Shown piece by piece: positions 6,753-7,153 of a stretch of DNA of 7,153 bases. The stretch's first letter is position 1. Each line of letters starts with the position of its first letter. The DNA is from Planctomycetota bacterium (lineage in GTDB: Bacteria; Planctomycetota; UBA8108). Under the pieces are notes generated by a model. That model made no database searches. It saw only the letters and a list, made by a program, of their open reading frames with translations, and was not told the DNA's origin. Location of the stretch: the NCBI GenBank assembly GCA_016928605.1, contig JAFGKN010000185.1, forward strand, positions 1 through 7,153, given 5' to 3'. Position numbers and translations under genes: made by a program.

Positions 6753-7153
6753 GGAGGCCGCGGGTGCAGGTGGCCGGGGCCGCTCCCGGCCGGCGGATCG
6801 AGCTGCCGCCCGAGGAGTCCCATCACCTCGCGCGGGTGCTCCGCCGCCGGCCCGGAGACGAGATCGAGGTGCTCGCGGAGAGCGGCGAGGCGTTCCACGC
6901 CGTCATCGAGGAGGTGATCGAGGGAGCGCCGCGCGAGGGGGGCCTGCGGGTGGTGATCCGCGTCGCGGACGCCGTGGCGGTCGAGCCGCCCCCCCTCCTG
7001 CCCTGGGCCGTGGCCGTCGGCCTGGCGAAGGGGAGCGGCACGGACACCGCCGTGCGGCTCGCCTCGGAGCTGGGGCTCGAGGCGTGGATCCCACTGCTCT
7101 GCGAGCGCTCCGTCGTGCGGGAGGCGCCGGAGGGCCGGCGGGAGCGCTGGATC
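6749..7153 (+). CDS. rsmE: 16S rRNA (uracil-1498-N3)-methyltransferase-like protein, 5' part
   Basis: The first 135 codons of an RsmE-like SPOUT methyltransferase, cut by the window edge; family members are about 240-250 residues, so roughly 100-110 are missing. RsmE methylates N3 of U1498 in the decoding region of 16S rRNA using SAM. The PUA-like N-terminal domain shows ESHHLARVLRRRPGDEIEV (23-41) followed by the G-E-A-F strand. The start of the catalytic domain shows VGLAKG (90-95), ASELGLEAWIPLLCERSVV (105-123) and ERW (132-134), in the order and spacing of the family. The SAM-binding knot with its Ile-Gly-Pro-Glu-Gly motif lies beyond the window. Two lysines usual in this family, in the KGDKM and QKATELG segments, appear to be G97 and L104 here. 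The start overlaps the TMTC-like stop as ATGA and there is no clear Shine-Dalgarno sequence, so translation is probably coupled. Confidence 0.85.
   Translation, partial: MRRPRVQVAGAAPGRRIELPPEESHHLARVLRRRPGDEIEVLAESGEAFHAVIEEVIEGAPREGGLRVVIRVADAVAVEPPPLLPWAVAVGLAKGSGTDTAVRLASELGLEAWIPLLCERSVVREAPEGRRERWI

Overview
The window is a gene-dense stretch of a GC-rich bacterial chromosome. G and C dominate third codon positions, genes overlap by a few bases and there is almost no non-coding DNA. All six recognisable genes lie on the + strand. No rRNA, tRNA, CRISPR array, insertion sequence or phage gene was seen, so the phylum cannot be fixed from this sequence. The composition and gene repertoire would fit a free-living GC-rich lineage such as Acidobacteriota, Myxococcota or a related uncultured group, but this is only an impression.

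Layout: 1-192 is a leader without a convincing gene. It holds a weak promoter-like pair of hexamers and a short repeat/hairpin. 193-924 encodes a HAD subfamily IA hydrolase. After a 9-base gap, 934-1920 encodes a GT2 glycosyltransferase of the polyprenyl-phosphate sugar synthase type (DPM1/GtrB/ArnC-like) with two C-terminal membrane helices. 1917-3116 encodes a GT4 glycosyltransferase (GT-B fold). 3106-3915 encodes a class I SAM-dependent methyltransferase. 3912-6752 (GTG start) encodes a 946-residue polytopic membrane protein with about 11-12 helices and a long TPR tail, resembling the TMTC/DUF1736 family of GT-C O-mannosyltransferases. 6749 to the right edge is the 5' part of an rsmE-like 16S rRNA m3U methyltransferase. 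Junctions after the first gene overlap by 4, 11, 4 and 4 bases, which indicates one translationally coupled operon.

How they may work together (inference): the GT2 enzyme would load a sugar onto a polyprenyl phosphate at the cytoplasmic membrane. The TMTC-like protein is the type of enzyme that uses such a lipid-linked sugar on the outer face of the membrane to glycosylate a protein or glycolipid, and its TPR region may hold the acceptor. The GT4 enzyme and the methyltransferase would extend or methylate a glycan. The HAD hydrolase could supply or recycle a sugar phosphate or nucleotide, but its substrate is unknown. The rsmE-like gene is a ribosome-modification gene that appears to be carried at the end of the same transcript. 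The most interesting point is this linkage of a DPM1-like synthase with a TMTC-like transferase, a bacterial parallel to the eukaryotic Dol-P-Man/TMTC pathway.
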